Below, piece by piece: positions 40,058 through 50,745 of a stretch of DNA of 64,000 nucleotides (position 1 is its first letter; the number at the start of each line of letters is the position of its first letter). Location: NCBI RefSeq assembly GCF_041504345.1, contig NZ_CP167894.1:2046001-2110000 (forward strand). Direction: 5' to 3'. The stretch comes from Vibrio sp. BS-M-Sm-2 (GTDB lineage: Bacteria; Pseudomonadota; Gammaproteobacteria; Enterobacterales; Vibrionaceae). Below the pieces are notes generated by a model. That model searched no databases, was not told where the DNA came from, and saw only the letters and a program-made list of their open reading frames with translations. A program made the translations under genes and the position numbers.

Positions 40058-41398
40058 CTACAGTATTTGTTTAAGCACTCTGTCGGCTTTTACACGAGTG
40101 ATCTTACGAATCAACTTCTGAACTTCCATCGGGTAGCTCTCTATCTTATCTAACTGCTTATAAGTACAGATAAGCTGAGTGTGTTGAAGGATATTATCCA
40201 CTTCAGCCTGGAACTTGTCTGTTAGGTGGTGGTAGTTATCTTGGATAAAGATACCGTTCTCTAGGTCCAGCTTCCATGCGCGAGGGTTTAGGTTATTACC
40301 TGTTAGTAGCATGTAGCGCTTATCGACCCAAATGCCCTTTAGGTGGAAGCTATTGGAATCGTGTTGCCAAAGTCGAATTGATAGATTGCGGCTAGCAATA
40401 TGAGCTTCATTGGCCTTAGCGAAACGACGTAAGTTCAATTCGTAAAGGTATGGTAAACCACCAATCGTTTTAAACTCTTCTTCTGGTGAGATAAAGAAAT
40501 CATTTGCTGTCTTATCGCCAACAACAATGCTGACCTTTACGCCACGCTTAAGCGCTTTCTTCACTTCTTTAGCTAGACTAGGTGGGAAGTTGAAGTAAGG
40601 TGTGCAGATAAAGATTTCATCTTTAGCTTGAGCTACGAGTTGATTGATTCCCTGATTTAGACGGTTACGTCTCTTACCGATACCAACCAATGGTGTTACA
40701 GCAACTTGATCTGCTGAAACCTCTTGACCATCAAACTGATACTGAGATCTTGCCAACGATGCACGAAATTGACGAATCGCTGGTTTCAGTTCTTTGGTTA
40801 CCGGCTTATTCTTATCAGCCAAGTCATAAACAGCGCTGTCCGCAACCATCTGTTCGTGTACGTAGGTAAACATCGAGTCCGCAAGCGCTGCGTTGTTTAA
40901 AACGTGGTAACGATCAAAGCGATAGCGGTCATGGTAATTCAGGTAGATATTGTTAAGGCTTGCACCGCTGTATATCACGCTATCATCGACGATAAAGCCT
41001 TTTAAGTGCAATACGCCAAAGACTTCTTTGCCGCGAACTGGAATGCCATAGACAGGTACAGAGTGCTGATATTTTTCTGCAAACTCTTTATACATGGCAG
41101 CATTGCCTTCAGAAGACTCTGCACCAATCAATCCGCGCTGCGCTCGGTGCCAATCGACACAAACGCTTACGTCTAATTCTGGATTCTTTTGCTTTGCTTC
41201 ATATAAGGCAGTTAGGATCTCACGGCCAGCCTCATCATCTTCAAGATACAAAGCGACTAAACTAATACGAGTCGTTGCGCGAGATATCTCATCAAGTAGG
41301 CGAATTCGAAACTCTTGCGCTGATAGTAGTACTTCAAACTTGTCAGGATTCTGCGCTATGGTTGGCAACTGTATGAATGGATTCCTACTGGCAATCAT
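40058..41398 (-). CDS. pssA: CDP-diacylglycerol--serine O-phosphatidyltransferase PssA
   Basis: 446 residues, the phospholipase D-type PssA of gammaproteobacteria. Two HKD motifs: HLKGFIVDD at 131-139 (His131, Lys133, Asp138) and HLKGIWVDK at 352-360 (His352, Lys354, Asp359), the second followed by LLTGNNLNPRAW. It makes phosphatidylserine, the precursor of phosphatidylethanolamine, and is a peripheral, ribosome-associated enzyme. This gene is not next to murB in E. coli, so its place here is a vibrio-specific arrangement. Confidence 0.94.
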   Translation of the reverse strand: MIASRNPFIQLPTIAQNPDKFEVLLSAQEFRIRLLDEISRATTRISLVALYLEDDEAGREILTALYEAKQKNPELDVSVCVDWHRAQRGLIGAESSEGNAAMYKEFAEKYQHSVPVYGIPVRGKEVFGVLHLKGFIVDDSVIYSGASLNNIYLNYHDRYRFDRYHVLNNAALADSMFTYVHEQMVADSAVYDLADKNKPVTKELKPAIRQFRASLARSQYQFDGQEVSADQVAVTPLVGIGKRRNRLNQGINQLVAQAKDEIFICTPYFNFPPSLAKEVKKALKRGVKVSIVVGDKTANDFFISPEEEFKTIGGLPYLYELNLRRFAKANEAHIASRNLSIRLWQHDSNSFHLKGIWVDKRYMLLTGNNLNPRAWKLDLENGIFIQDNYHHLTDKFQAEVDNILQHTQLICTYKQLDKIESYPMEVQKLIRKITRVKADRVLKQIL

Positions 41399-41489
41399 AT
41401 TGACTGTTTTACCTTAAAAATATGCAAAATTGCGAACCTTTAATTTTACCAAAGGGATAGCACCAAATACTAGATAATCGAGGCATTCT

Positions 41490-41921
41490 CTAACAATTTT
41501 GCTGATAATGCATAGGAATGAGATCTTTTCCGCTATTCGAATAGCGCTCGTATAAAACTCTTAATCCATTTGGCAGATCTTTAGGGTCTACTCGTACGAA
41601 TTCATGTCGCGCGTAAAAATTGGTGAGATGAGCGTAAGCAAAGCAGTAATCGTCTTCCGTAAGCGTATGTTGCGCACAATAATCCATAAGCTGCGAGCCT
41701 AATTGTTTGCCGCGATGTTGTTTTGATATAGCCATACCGGTAAGTAAGCGATTATTTTCTATTGTACGAAAACGCACGACTCCGCACAGCTCGTTATCCA
41801 GTAATAAAGAATAGATCAGTTCACTTTTATTCGCTTTTCCCGTTGGGTAATGTTCTTTATAGAAACGTTTAACTAGGGGAACCTTTACTGGGTCTAATTG
41901 AGTAATGATGACATTGTTCAT
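41490..41921 (-). CDS. GNAT-family N-acetyltransferase
   Basis: 143 residues, a single GNAT fold. Motif A, the acetyl-CoA pyrophosphate site, is HRGKQLGSQLM at 69-79, preceded by LLTGMAISKQ; the TNFYARHEFVRV segment is the usual GNAT motif B region. Substrate unknown. It is divergent from murB (66 bases between starts) and about 90 bases upstream of pssA on the same strand. Confidence 0.82.
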   Translation of the reverse strand: MNNVIITQLDPVKVPLVKRFYKEHYPTGKANKSELIYSLLLDNELCGVVRFRTIENNRLLTGMAISKQHRGKQLGSQLMDYCAQHTLTEDDYCFAYAHLTNFYARHEFVRVDPKDLPNGLRVLYERYSNSGKDLIPMHYQQNC

Positions 41922-41987
41922 TCAGTCACTGCGCCATTGGTTTATCTGCTGTAGAATGACCGCAGTGTAAGTTAATTGAATATCGCC

Positions 41988-43034
41988 ATGCAATTCCATC
42001 TCAATGCTAGTTTAAAAAATGTTCATACTTTTTCCATCGATCAGACGTGTGATGCGTTGGTTGAAGTAACCACTACCGAAGAACTGATTTCGCTTTACAA
42101 AGACCCTAAATGGTCAGCTTTACCTAAGTTGATACTGGGTAAGGGCAGTAATATGCTTTTTACTGAGCACTTCGCAGGCCTGGTCATTGTGAATAAATTA
42201 GCCGGGATTGAGTTGACCGAGACTGACAGTCACCACCTACTACATGTAAGTGGTGGGGAGGATTGGCCAAGCTTAGTTGAGTGGAGTGTGGATAAAGGGC
42301 TTGGTGGGCTAGAAAATCTAGCAATGATACCCGGCTGTTCAGGCTCTGCTCCGATTCAGAATATTGGTGCGTATGGTGTTGAGCTGCAAGACGTATGCGG
42401 GTATGTCGATACCCTGTGCCTGGATACTTATACAGTTAAACGGTTAAGCAACGAAGAGTGTCTCTTTGGTTACCGAGATTCTATTTTCAAACATGCTCTC
42501 TACGGTAAAGCGATTGTTGTTGCGATTGGTTTAACGTTGCCTAAAGAGTGGGAGCCATGTAATCACTATGGTCCGTTGAAAAGCCTAGCAGCCGATAGTC
42601 TCTCTCCTCGTACTATATTTGATGAAGTGTGTGCTATCCGTTCAAGTAAGCTGCCAGACCCTAGAGTACAAGGGAATGCAGGCAGCTTCTTCAAAAACCC
42701 TGTGATCACCAAAGATCATTTTGATCGCCTGTTAGCTCTATACCCAAACATTGTCGGTTATGAGAGTAATGATATGATCAAAGTCGCTGCTGGTTGGCTG
42801 ATTGATCAATGCCAGTTCAAGGGCGTGATAGAAGGTGGTGCTCAGGTTCACCCCAATCAAGCATTGGTTATCATCAATTATGATGAGGCTTCTGCTGTGG
42901 ATATCCTTAAGCTTGCAGAGCGAGTGCGTCAGTCCGTCTTGAATAAATTCGATATTCGATTGGAACATGAAGTACGTTTTATGGGGCGAGACCGCGAGAC
43001 AAACCTAGATAAGGCTTTGGAGTCCCTGACATGA
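41988..43034 (+). CDS. murB: UDP-N-acetylenolpyruvoylglucosamine reductase MurB
   Basis: About 348 residues, type I MurB. FAD-binding LILGKGSNMLF and IPGCSGSAPIQNIGAYGVE are intact; the catalytic serine is in GNAGSFFKNP and the C-terminal Glu in HEVRFMG. It reduces the enolpyruvyl sugar to UDP-MurNAc. ATG 41988 gives MQFHLNASLKN; an in-frame TTG 12 bases upstream is less likely, and there is no strong ribosome site for either. The stop overlaps the birA start (ATGA). Confidence 0.94.
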   Translation: MQFHLNASLKNVHTFSIDQTCDALVEVTTTEELISLYKDPKWSALPKLILGKGSNMLFTEHFAGLVIVNKLAGIELTETDSHHLLHVSGGEDWPSLVEWSVDKGLGGLENLAMIPGCSGSAPIQNIGAYGVELQDVCGYVDTLCLDTYTVKRLSNEECLFGYRDSIFKHALYGKAIVVAIGLTLPKEWEPCNHYGPLKSLAADSLSPRTIFDEVCAIRSSKLPDPRVQGNAGSFFKNPVITKDHFDRLLALYPNIVGYESNDMIKVAAGWLIDQCQFKGVIEGGAQVHPNQALVIINYDEASAVDILKLAERVRQSVLNKFDIRLEHEVRFMGRDRETNLDKALESLT

Positions 43035-43996
43035 GAGAACACAGTACCAAGCTAGCGCTATTGAGATGTCTTGCTGACGGTGAGTTTCATTCAGGTGAAG
43101 ACCTAGGTGAAATGATAGGTGTATCACGAGCGGCTATCAGTAAGCACATTAAAGGTATTCAAGAGTGGGGTTTAGATATCTACCGAGTACAAGGCAAGGG
43201 CTATAAGCTAGCAAGCTGTTTAGATATGCTTGACCAAGAAAAATTGTCTGCAGTTAGTCGCGATGCTTCTCTTGAGCTCATTCCAATCATAGGTTCTACA
43301 AACCAGCATCTATTAGAGCGAACTAACACCCTCGAATCGGGTTCTGTTTGTATTGCTGAATATCAAGCTGCAGGACGTGGACGCCGTGGACGAGAGTGGG
43401 TATCGCCATTCGGTGCAAACCTCTATCTTTCAATGTATTGGAGACTCGACGCAGGGATGGCTGCCGCAATGGGCTTAAGCCTTGTGGTTGGTGTCGCTGT
43501 TGTTGAAGCTTTGGAAGAGATGGGTGTAGAAGGTGTAAAGCTCAAATGGCCGAACGACCTTTACCACAATGACAAGAAGCTTGCTGGTATCTTGGTAGAG
43601 CTGTCAGGACAGTCCGGTGGCGCTGCTCATATTGTTATTGGTTTAGGGCTAAACCTATCCATGGATCCTACAACATCAGGTATTGGACAGCCATGGACTT
43701 CTCTTAAAGAGGTGTGTGACGGTCAGGTGCCAGACCGAAATCAGTTAGCGCAGGCTCTGATCAATGCCTGGGATAAATCTCTTGTTGATTATGAGCTGAA
43801 AGGGATGTCCAATTTTGTAGAGCGTTGGAACCGCTTGGATAATTTCTTAGGCCGCAATGTTAGGTTGATCATTGGACCTAGAGAAATTGAAGGTGTTGTT
43901 CAAGGCATCGATGAACAAGGTGCTGTATTGCTCAAAACTGAGAATGGTGTCGAGAGCTATATTGGTGGCGAGATATCGCTAAGAAAAGGCGACTAA
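43031..43996 (+). CDS. birA: Bifunctional biotin--protein ligase / biotin operon repressor BirA
   Basis: 321 residues. An N-terminal winged HTH (about 5-60; SGEDLGEMIGVSRAAISKHIKGI) shows that it is the repressor type. The ligase domain has GRGRRGREW at 115-123, which binds biotinyl-AMP, KWPNDLY with the catalytic lysine near 177, and a C-terminal SH3-like domain. It attaches biotin to acetyl-CoA carboxylase and represses bio genes when biotin is plentiful. Overlaps murB by four bases, as in E. coli. Confidence 0.95.
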   Translation: MREHSTKLALLRCLADGEFHSGEDLGEMIGVSRAAISKHIKGIQEWGLDIYRVQGKGYKLASCLDMLDQEKLSAVSRDASLELIPIIGSTNQHLLERTNTLESGSVCIAEYQAAGRGRRGREWVSPFGANLYLSMYWRLDAGMAAAMGLSLVVGVAVVEALEEMGVEGVKLKWPNDLYHNDKKLAGILVELSGQSGGAAHIVIGLGLNLSMDPTTSGIGQPWTSLKEVCDGQVPDRNQLAQALINAWDKSLVDYELKGMSNFVERWNRLDNFLGRNVRLIIGPREIEGVVQGIDEQGAVLLKTENGVESYIGGEISLRKGD

Positions 43997-44003
43997 GGCG
44001 TTA

Positions 44004-44927
44004 CTATTTTCTTAGTAACACTTCTTCAACCATATGATCTGCGCCTTTACGTAGAATCAGGTGAGCCCTTTCTCTTGTCGGAAGGATATTTTGTTCAAGG
44101 TTCAAGCCATTAATTGAACTCCAGATACCTTCCGCTTTATCCAATGCGGCTTGGTTTGATAACTTAGTGTAATGACTAAAGTAAGAGCCAGGCTTAGTAA
44201 ACGCACCATCGCGGAATTTCATAAAACGATTGACGTACCACTCTTTGATTTGTTGGCTATCAGCGTCAACATAGAGTGAGAAATCAAGGAAGTCTGAAAT
44301 AAACACGCGATGTGGCTCGTGTGGATAATTCATTCCGGTTTGTAAAACATTAAGCCCTTCAATAATAAGCACATCTGGTAGGTCGACGCACTTAACGTCA
44401 TCAGTAATATTGTACGTAAGATGCGAGTAAACAGGGGCTGTGACATTTCTCTTGCAAGCTTTTACATCCGAAACAAAGTTCACTAAACGCTTGATATCGT
44501 AAGACTCCGGAAAGCCCTTTTTGCTCATCAACCCTTTATCTTCTAACACCTCGTTTGGATATAAAAAGCCATCGGTTGTCACTAGTTCAACTTTTGGGTG
44601 GTTTTCCCAGCGAGAGAGTAGGGCTTTAAGCAGACGCGCAGTGGTACTTTTGCCAACGGCTACGCTACCCGCAATACCGATGATAAAAGGTGGCGCTTTC
44701 TCTTTTTTATCTAGAAATTGGTGGAGTACCGAGTTTCTATTCTGTCTGGCTGCCACATAGAGGTTCAATAGACGAGATAGTGGTAGATAGATCTCTACTG
44801 CCTCTTCCATTGTGAGCTTTTCATTGATGCCTTGAAGCTCCTTTAAGTCGCTCTCAGAAAGTGTCATCGGAACTAAATTCCTTAGCTCAGACCAACGTTC
44901 GCGGTCAAATGACATAAATGGGCTCAT
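44004..44927 (-). CDS. coaA: Pantothenate kinase CoaA (type I)
   Basis: About 307 residues. The P-loop is GSVAVGKS at 87-94; [18 protein letters not shown] and the C-terminal [15 protein letters not shown] are typical of type I PanK. It phosphorylates pantothenate, the controlling step of coenzyme A synthesis, and is inhibited by CoA. I chose ATG 44927 ([12 protein letters not shown], like E. coli's MTPYLQFDRNQW); a TTG 24 bases upstream is in frame. Convergent with birA. Confidence 0.95.
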   Translation of the reverse strand: MSPFMSFDRERWSELRNLVPMTLSESDLKELQGINEKLTMEEAVEIYLPLSRLLNLYVAARQNRNSVLHQFLDKKEKAPPFIIGIAGSVAVGKSTTARLLKALLSRWENHPKVELVTTDGFLYPNEVLEDKGLMSKKGFPESYDIKRLVNFVSDVKACKRNVTAPVYSHLTYNITDDVKCVDLPDVLIIEGLNVLQTGMNYPHEPHRVFISDFLDFSLYVDADSQQIKEWYVNRFMKFRDGAFTKPGSYFSHYTKLSNQAALDKAEGIWSSINGLNLEQNILPTRERAHLILRKGADHMVEEVLLRK

Positions 44928-45095
44928 ACAAAACTCTATAGTGGATAACAAAACAAGTGCATGGAAAATACATCAAGCGATAGATAAATAAAATATCTTC
45001 CTGTACTAGATGCGGGTTAAAGACGTAAACCTTGAGCTAAATAGCCGTATGTAGGAGTTTGGTGAGAGAATTTTGCACTTTTTTTCAATTTCCTA

Positions 45096-45124
45096 TTGCA
45101 AGGTGGAAAATCATTCAATAAAAT
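45096..45124 (+). promoter_or_regulatory. Promoter of the tRNA-tufB operon
   Basis: TTGCAA (45096-45101), 17-base spacer, TAAAAT (45119-45124), then a GC-rich GCGCCCC discriminator, 13 bases before the first tRNA. It has the features of a stringently controlled stable-RNA promoter. Confidence 0.75.
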
Positions 45125-45137
45125 GCGCCCCACTTGT

Positions 45138-45213
<76 letters not shown>

Positions 45214-45257
45214 CTTTCTCCCTTCCTTTAAGGCAAGCGAGAGAAAGCTCAAAATTT

Positions 45258-45342
<85 letters not shown>

Positions 45343-45381
45343 TATTCTAAAGGTTAAATAGCTCAAACAGAGTTACGTGTT

Positions 45382-45456
<75 letters not shown>

Positions 45457-45469
45457 ACTCATTTTGTGT

Positions 45470-45545
45470 GCTGATATAGCTCAGTCGGTAGAGCGCACCC
45501 TTGGTAAGGGTGAGGTCCCCAGTTCGACTCTGGGTATTAGCACCA
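45470..45545 (+). tRNA. tRNA-Thr (anticodon GGT)
   Basis: 76 bases including CCA, acceptor GCTGATA / TATTAGC, anticodon GGT in CTTGGTAAG. thrT position, 95 bases before tufB. Confidence 0.97.
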
Positions 45546-45640
45546 GTCTAAAGCTTCTTCTCCTTTAATAAAGAAAACCATTTTTTTTGGTTGCGTGGTC
45601 TTATTTTAAGCCACCTAATCCGTACCTAGAGGGACACCCC

Positions 45641-46825
45641 ATGTCTAAAGAAAAATTTGAACGTACGAAACCGCACGTAAACGTTGGTACTATCGGCCAC
45701 GTTGACCACGGTAAAACAACTCTAACTGCTGCTATCTGTACTACTCTTGCAAAAGTATACGGCGGTGTTGCTAAAGATTTCGCATCTATCGATAACGCTC
45801 CAGAAGAGCGCGAGCGCGGTATCACAATCGCAACTTCTCACGTTGAGTACGATACTCCAGCACGTCACTACGCACACGTAGACTGTCCAGGACACGCGGA
45901 TTATGTTAAAAACATGATCACTGGTGCTGCACAAATGGACGGCGGTATCCTAGTTGTTGCTGCGACTGACGGCCCTATGCCTCAAACTCGTGAGCACATC
46001 CTACTTGGTCGTCAAGTTGGTATCCCTTACATCATCGTATTCATGAACAAATGTGACATGGTTGATGACGAAGAGCTACTTGAGCTAGTTGAGATGGAAG
46101 TTCGTGAACTTCTTTCTGAATACGACTTCCCAGGTGATGACCTACCAGTTATCCAAGGTTCTGCACTTGGCGCACTAAACGGCGAGAAGCAGTGGGAAGA
46201 CAAGATCGTTGAGCTTGCAGAAGCACTAGATTCTTACATCCCTGAGCCAGAGCGTGCAGTTGACCAACCGTTCCTACTACCAATTGAAGATGTATTCTCA
46301 ATCCAAGGTCGTGGTACTGTTGTAACTGGTCGTATCGAGCGCGGTATCCTACGTGTAGGTGACGAAGTAGAAATCGTTGGTATCAAAGAGACTACTCTTA
46401 CTACTTGTACTGGTGTTGAAATGTTCCGTAAACTGCTTGACGAAGGTCGTGCAGGTGAGAACGTTGGTGCACTTCTACGTGGTACTAAGCGTGATGACGT
46501 TGAACGTGGTCAAGTACTTTCTGCGAAAGGTTCTATCAACCCACATACTAAGTTTGAGTCTGAAGTATACGTACTTTCTAAAGACGAAGGCGGCCGTCAC
46601 ACTCCTTTCTTCAAAGGTTACCGTCCACAGTTCTACTTCCGTACAACTGACGTAACAGGCGACATCACTCTACCAGAAGGCGTAGAAATGGTAATGCCAG
46701 GTGACAACGTTCAAATGACTGTTGAGCTAATCGCTCCAATCGCAATGGACGAAGGTCTACGTTTCGCAATCCGCGAAGGTGGCCGTACAGTTGGTGCTGG
46801 TGTTGTAGCTAAAATCTTTGCATAA
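45641..46825 (+). CDS. tufB: Elongation factor Tu
   Basis: 394 residues, full EF-Tu. GTPase motifs: GHVDHGKT at 19-26, DCPGH near 81-85, NKCD near 136-139. It carries aminoacyl-tRNA to the ribosome. Codon use is strongly biased, as for a highly expressed gene. AGAGGGA lies 7 bases before ATG 45641; the in-frame sequence before it is leader. Called tufB from its place after the Thr-Tyr-Gly-Thr tRNAs; a near-identical second copy probably exists elsewhere. Confidence 0.97.
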   Translation: MSKEKFERTKPHVNVGTIGHVDHGKTTLTAAICTTLAKVYGGVAKDFASIDNAPEERERGITIATSHVEYDTPARHYAHVDCPGHADYVKNMITGAAQMDGGILVVAATDGPMPQTREHILLGRQVGIPYIIVFMNKCDMVDDEELLELVEMEVRELLSEYDFPGDDLPVIQGSALGALNGEKQWEDKIVELAEALDSYIPEPERAVDQPFLLPIEDVFSIQGRGTVVTGRIERGILRVGDEVEIVGIKETTLTTCTGVEMFRKLLDEGRAGENVGALLRGTKRDDVERGQVLSAKGSINPHTKFESEVYVLSKDEGGRHTPFFKGYRPQFYFRTTDVTGDITLPEGVEMVMPGDNVQMTVELIAPIAMDEGLRFAIREGGRTVGAGVVAKIFA

Positions 46826-46844
46826 GATTTGACGAACCACTAGT

Positions 46845-46872
46845 AAAAAGGGCATCATTTGATGCCCTTTTT
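46845..46872 (+). terminator. Terminator of tufB
   Basis: AAAAAGGGCATCA, loop TT, TGATGCCCTTTTT. A strong stem 20 bases after the stop, separating tufB from secE. Confidence 0.92.
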
Positions 46873-47048
46873 CTGCGCTAAAAAAAGAGTTGGATGTTTT
46901 GACATCGATTTTCGCTCTTAGCAAAGAATTAAACGGTCTTTTTGACTAAAATGACTGTTAGATGTGTTGTTTTGCAACGCAAAGGAATGTGCCCTGCAAC
47001 AGCGGGGTTATTGTCGTCTATATTTAAGACTTATCACAGGTTGGTTTT

Positions 47049-47426
47049 ATGAAAGCAAACGCTGAAACTCCTGATAGCTCAGGTGCAGCAGATACAATGA
47101 AGTGGATTGTCGCTTTTGTTCTGTTGGCTGCTGCTGTTGTGGGTAATTACCTGTATGGTGAATTGTCTGTTGTAATTCGCGCTGCAGGTGTAGTTGTGCT
47201 GATTGCTGCCGCACTAGGCGTTGCAGCAACAACAACTAAAGGTAAAGCTGCGATCGATTTTGCAAAAGAATCTCGTATGGAGATTCGTAAAGTTGTTTGG
47301 CCTACTCGCCAAGAAACTATGCAAACTACATTGATCGTTTTAGCTGTATGTATTGTTATGTCTCTAGTGCTTTGGGGAATTGACGGCATCATGGTCCGTC
47401 TAGTTTCTCTAGCAACTGGAGTGTAG
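47049..47426 (+). CDS. secE: Preprotein translocase subunit SecE
   Basis: 125 residues with three membrane helices (about 17-37, 41-61, 93-117), the enterobacterial-type SecE. The amphipathic surface helix with the conserved [19 protein letters not shown] precedes the last, essential helix. It forms the SecYEG channel. nusG starts 13 bases downstream. The 176-base space before it has no tRNA-Trp, which some bacteria carry at this place. Confidence 0.94.
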   Translation: MKANAETPDSSGAADTMKWIVAFVLLAAAVVGNYLYGELSVVIRAAGVVVLIAAALGVAATTTKGKAAIDFAKESRMEIRKVVWPTRQETMQTTLIVLAVCIVMSLVLWGIDGIMVRLVSLATGV

Positions 47427-47439
47427 AGGGTTCTGATTC

Positions 47440-47988
47440 ATGAGTGAAGCTCCAAAAAAACGTTGGTATGTAGTTCAAGCCTTTTCTGGCTTTGAAGGTC
47501 GTGTTGCACAGTCGCTACGCGAGCATATTAAAATGCACAACATGGAAGAACTATTTGGCGATGTGCTAGTACCTACTGAAGAAGTAGTGGAAATGCGTGC
47601 TGGGCAACGTCGTAAAAGTGAACGTAAATTCTTCCCTGGCTACGTATTAGTTCAAATGATCATGAATGATGAATCATGGCACTTAGTACGCAGCATTCCG
47701 CGTGTTATGGGCTTCATTGGTGGTACCTCTGATCGTCCTGCACCAATCACTGATAAAGAAGCTGATGCTATCTTGAACCGTCTAGAGAAAGCGAGCGAGT
47801 CTCCACGTCCTAAGACAATGTTCGAAGCGGGTGAAGTGGTTCGTGTGAACGATGGTCCATTTGCTGACTTTAACGGTACTGTTGAAGAAGTAGATTACGA
47901 GAAAAGCCGCATTAAGGTATCTGTATCGATCTTTGGTCGTGCAACACCGGTTGAGCTTGAATTTGGTCAGGTTGAAAAACTGGACTAA
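47440..47988 (+). CDS. nusG: Transcription termination/antitermination factor NusG
   Basis: 182 residues. NGN domain ([23 protein letters not shown] to about 120; contacts the RNAP clamp) and a C-terminal KOW domain ([22 protein letters not shown]) that binds Rho or S10. It links transcription with Rho termination and with the leading ribosome. Co-transcribed with secE; ends at a terminator. Confidence 0.96.
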   Translation: MSEAPKKRWYVVQAFSGFEGRVAQSLREHIKMHNMEELFGDVLVPTEEVVEMRAGQRRKSERKFFPGYVLVQMIMNDESWHLVRSIPRVMGFIGGTSDRPAPITDKEADAILNRLEKASESPRPKTMFEAGEVVRVNDGPFADFNGTVEEVDYEKSRIKVSVSIFGRATPVELEFGQVEKLD

Positions 47989-48076
47989 AACTCTGACCTT
48001 TGAGCAAGCTGTGGATAAATACTTCATAAGTTGTTCAAAATAAAAGAGTATAAAAAATCACCTTTTTAGGGTTGTT

Positions 48077-48113
48077 AAAGGCGCGAATTATGATTATAAT
48101 TTCGCGCCTTTTT
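48077..48113 (+). terminator. Terminator of secE-nusG
   Basis: AAAGGCGCGAA, 14-base loop, TTCGCGCCTTT with further T (five in all). It separates nusG from the rplKA operon; read-through is common in this cluster. Confidence 0.87.
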
Positions 48114-48201
48114 GCTTCTGTTGAAGCGAAAAAGAGTTAATTGAATTTATGGGGAGCTCGCCTTGCGGCTAGCGTATGTACCCAAAATATTAGGAAATAT
48201 C

Positions 48202-48630
48202 ATGGCTAAGAAAGTTGAAGCTTATATCAAACTGCAAGTTGCAGCTGGTATGGCAAACCCAAGTCCACCGGTTGGTCCTGCTCTAGGTCAACACGGCGTG
48301 AACATCATGGAATTCTGTAAAGCGTTCAACGCAAAAACAGAATCTGTTGAGAAAGGTCTACCTACTCCAGTAGTTATTACTGTTTACAACGACCGTTCTT
48401 TCACGTTCGTAACTAAGACTCCACCTGCTGCTGTTCTTCTTAAGAAAGCTGCTGGCGTTAAGTCTGGTTCAGGTCGTCCAAACACTGAGAAAGTTGGTAC
48501 TGTAACTGACGCTCAAGTTCAGGAAATCGCAGAAACTAAAGCTGCTGATATGACTGGTGCTGACATCGAAGCAATGAAGCGTTCTATTGCTGGTACTGCT
48601 CGTTCAATGGGCCTAGTGGTAGAGGGATAA
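48202..48630 (+). CDS. rplK: 50S ribosomal protein L11
   Basis: 142 residues. The N-terminal [40 protein letters not shown] is the thiostrepton-binding proline-rich domain; the C-terminal domain binds the 23S GTPase centre. ATG 48202 has TAGGAAAT before it; the sequence from about 48163 is leader. In E. coli, L1 represses this operon through a leader structure that mimics its rRNA site; such a structure is plausible here but I cannot confirm it by eye. Confidence 0.97.
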   Translation: MAKKVEAYIKLQVAAGMANPSPPVGPALGQHGVNIMEFCKAFNAKTESVEKGLPTPVVITVYNDRSFTFVTKTPPAAVLLKKAAGVKSGSGRPNTEKVGTVTDAQVQEIAETKAADMTGADIEAMKRSIAGTARSMGLVVEG

Positions 48631-48634
48631 GATC

Positions 48635-49339
48635 ATGGCTAAACTTACTAAGCGTATGCGCGTAATCCGCGACAAAGTTGACGCGACTAAAGAATACGAA
48701 ATCAACGAAGCTGTTGCTCTTCTTAAAGAACTAGCAACTGCTAAATTCGTTGAGTCTGTAGATGTTGCTGTTAACCTAGGCATCGATGCTCGTAAATCTG
48801 ACCAAAACGTTCGTGGCGCAACTGTGCTACCTCACGGTACTGGCCGTGACATCCGCGTTGCTGTGTTCACTCAAGGTGCAAACGCAGAAGCAGCTAAAGC
48901 AGCTGGCGCAGATATCGTTGGTATGGAAGATCTTGCTGAGCAAGTGAAAAAAGGCGAAATGAACTTCGACGTTGTTGTTGCTTCTCCAGATGCAATGCGT
49001 GTTGTTGGTCAACTAGGTACAATCCTAGGTCCACGCGGCCTTATGCCAAACCCTAAAGTTGGTACTGTAACTCCTAACGTTGCTGAAGCGGTTAAGAACG
49101 CTAAAGCTGGTCAGGTTCGTTACCGTAACGACAAGAACGGCATCATCCACACTACTATCGGTAAAGCATCTTTCGAAGCTAACCAGCTTCAAGAGAACCT
49201 AGAAGCTCTTCTAGTTGCTCTTAAGAAAGCTAAGCCTTCTTCAGCTAAGGGTACTTACCTGAAGAAAGTAAGCATCTCTACTACTATGGGTGCTGGTGTT
49301 GCTGTTGATCAAGCTAGTCTTGACACTCAAGCAAACTAA
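48635..49339 (+). CDS. rplA: 50S ribosomal protein L1
   Basis: 234 residues. Typical L1: [21 protein letters not shown] at the start, [26 protein letters not shown] in the second half, which is the RNA-binding segment. It forms the L1 stalk and represses its own operon. It starts four bases after the rplK stop with GAGGGATAAG as ribosome site. Strong codon bias. Confidence 0.97.
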   Translation: MAKLTKRMRVIRDKVDATKEYEINEAVALLKELATAKFVESVDVAVNLGIDARKSDQNVRGATVLPHGTGRDIRVAVFTQGANAEAAKAAGADIVGMEDLAEQVKKGEMNFDVVVASPDAMRVVGQLGTILGPRGLMPNPKVGTVTPNVAEAVKNAKAGQVRYRNDKNGIIHTTIGKASFEANQLQENLEALLVALKKAKPSSAKGTYLKKVSISTTMGAGVAVDQASLDTQAN

Positions 49340-49589
49340 TTTGCTTAGGCGCAGATTTAGTGTATACTTCTGCGCCTAATATTTGTGGTTGGGTGGTTTT
49401 AAAGCAATTTGAAATCATCTATCCCAAGACCGTAGGCGCTGTCGATTTTCATTAGATTATTGATAGCTTAATAAAACCTACGTAGGCGATGTTGTGGTTT
49501 GAAGTGAATTTATTCATTTTTAAATAACATCGTAAACGCTCATTACATTTTGTATTGAGTGCTGTAATCACAACCAGAGGTTAATCCAA
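49340..49589 (+). promoter_or_regulatory. Leader region between rplA and rplJ
   Basis: 250 bases without a gene. A perfect 11-bp stem TTAGGCGCAGA / TCTGCGCCTAA is at 49345-49379, without a T-run, so it looks like a processing or weak attenuation site. Further on, CGTAGGCGCTG and CCTACGTAGGCG (about 49430-49490) can form the long stem expected for the L10-L7/L12 autoregulatory leader. A separate rplJ promoter is expected here, but I cannot place it with confidence. Confidence 0.55.
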
Positions 49590-50084
49590 ATGGCTTTAAA
49601 TCTTCAAGACAAAAAAGCAATTGTTGCTGAAGTCAACGAAGCTGCCAGTGGTGCACTTTCTGCAGTTGTAGCTGATTCTCGTGGCGTTGAAGTTGGCGCA
49701 ATGACTTCTCTACGTAAACAAGCTCGCGAAGCGGGTGTTTACATGAAAGTTGTTCGTAACACACTAGCACGCCGTGCGGTTCAGGGTACAGACTACGAGT
49801 GTCTAGTAGACACTTTCACTGGTCCAACTCTGATCGCATTCTCTAATGAGCACCCAGGTGCTGCAGCGCGTCTTTTCAAAGACTTCGCTAAAGAGAATAA
49901 AGATTTCGAGATCAAAGCTGCTGCATTTGAAGGCGCAGTTACTGATGCTGAAGTACTAGCGACACTACCAACTTACGACGAAGCTATCGCACGCCTAATG
50001 ATGTGCATGAAAGAAGCTTCTGCTGGCAAGCTGGTTCGTACTATCGCTGCTGTTCGCGACCAAAAAGAAGAAGCTGCGGCATAA
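49590..50084 (+). CDS. rplJ: 50S ribosomal protein L10
   Basis: 164 residues. The N-terminal [33 protein letters not shown] binds 23S rRNA, and the C-terminal helix carries the L7/L12 dimers. AGAGG lies before the ATG. In the family the L10-L12 complex represses translation of the rplJL mRNA by binding the leader described above. Confidence 0.97.
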   Translation: MALNLQDKKAIVAEVNEAASGALSAVVADSRGVEVGAMTSLRKQAREAGVYMKVVRNTLARRAVQGTDYECLVDTFTGPTLIAFSNEHPGAAARLFKDFAKENKDFEIKAAAFEGAVTDAEVLATLPTYDEAIARLMMCMKEASAGKLVRTIAAVRDQKEEAAA

Positions 50085-50141
50085 GCCTTGCTTTTCACTG
50101 GTTGCTATTTAAACTTATTGTTGACTTAAAAGAGAATTGTT

Positions 50142-50510
50142 ATGTCTATTACTAACGAGCAAATCCTAGACGCAGTTGCAGAAATGTCTGTAATGCAAGT
50201 TGTTGAGCTTATCGAAGCTATGGAAGAGAAATTCGGCGTTACTGCAGCTGCTGCTGTTGTAGCTGGCGGCGCAGCTGGCGGCGACGCTGCTGCTGAGCAA
50301 ACTGAATTCGACGTTATCCTAACTGCTGCTGGCGCTAACAAAGTACAAGTTATCAAAGCTGTACGTGGCGCAACTGGCCTAGGTCTTAAAGAAGCTAAAG
50401 GTCTTGTAGACTCAGCTCCTGCAGCGCTTAAAGAAGGCGTTGACAAAGCTGAAGCTGAAGCTCTTAAAGCACAGCTAGAAGAAGCTGGCGCTTCTGTTGA
50501 AATCAAGTAA
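50142..50510 (+). CDS. rplL: 50S ribosomal protein L7/L12
   Basis: 122 residues: N-terminal dimer domain (about 1-32), Ala/Gly-rich hinge ([18 protein letters not shown]), C-terminal factor-binding domain with [22 protein letters not shown]. It is present in several copies per ribosome and recruits GTPase factors. AAGAGAATTG precedes the ATG. Very strong codon bias. Confidence 0.97.
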   Translation: MSITNEQILDAVAEMSVMQVVELIEAMEEKFGVTAAAAVVAGGAAGGDAAAEQTEFDVILTAAGANKVQVIKAVRGATGLGLKEAKGLVDSAPAALKEGVDKAEAEALKAQLEEAGASVEIK

Positions 50511-50542
50511 TTATTACTTAATTTCTTAGCCGCAAGGCTAAT

Positions 50543-50573
50543 GGCTGGTGGTTTATTAACCACCGGCCTTTTT
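50543..50573 (+). terminator. Attenuator between rplL and rpoB
   Basis: GGCTGGTGGTT, loop TATT, AACCACCGGCC and five T. In this conserved operon the structure works as a partial terminator that lowers rpoBC expression relative to the ribosomal genes. A short stem TTAGCCGCAAGGCTAA just upstream (50526-50541) may pair as an RNase III-type element. Confidence 0.85.
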
Positions 50574-50745
50574 GCGCTGTAGGGCTATGACGAATTTTCC
50601 GCTGTTTAACCGTCATAATCCGAGCAAAAAAACAGTCATTTTTTCGAAATGATTGTTCACTACAGTAAACAGCTGTTTGTCACCGCCCCCTCTTGAAGAG
50701 TGTTTTGGGTGGTTTGGGTCACTTATCAGCGAGCTGAGGAACCCC

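Noticed and set aside
46873..47048. Search for tRNA-Trp between tufB and secE
   Set aside because: Several bacteria have it there, but no cloverleaf or CCA end is visible.
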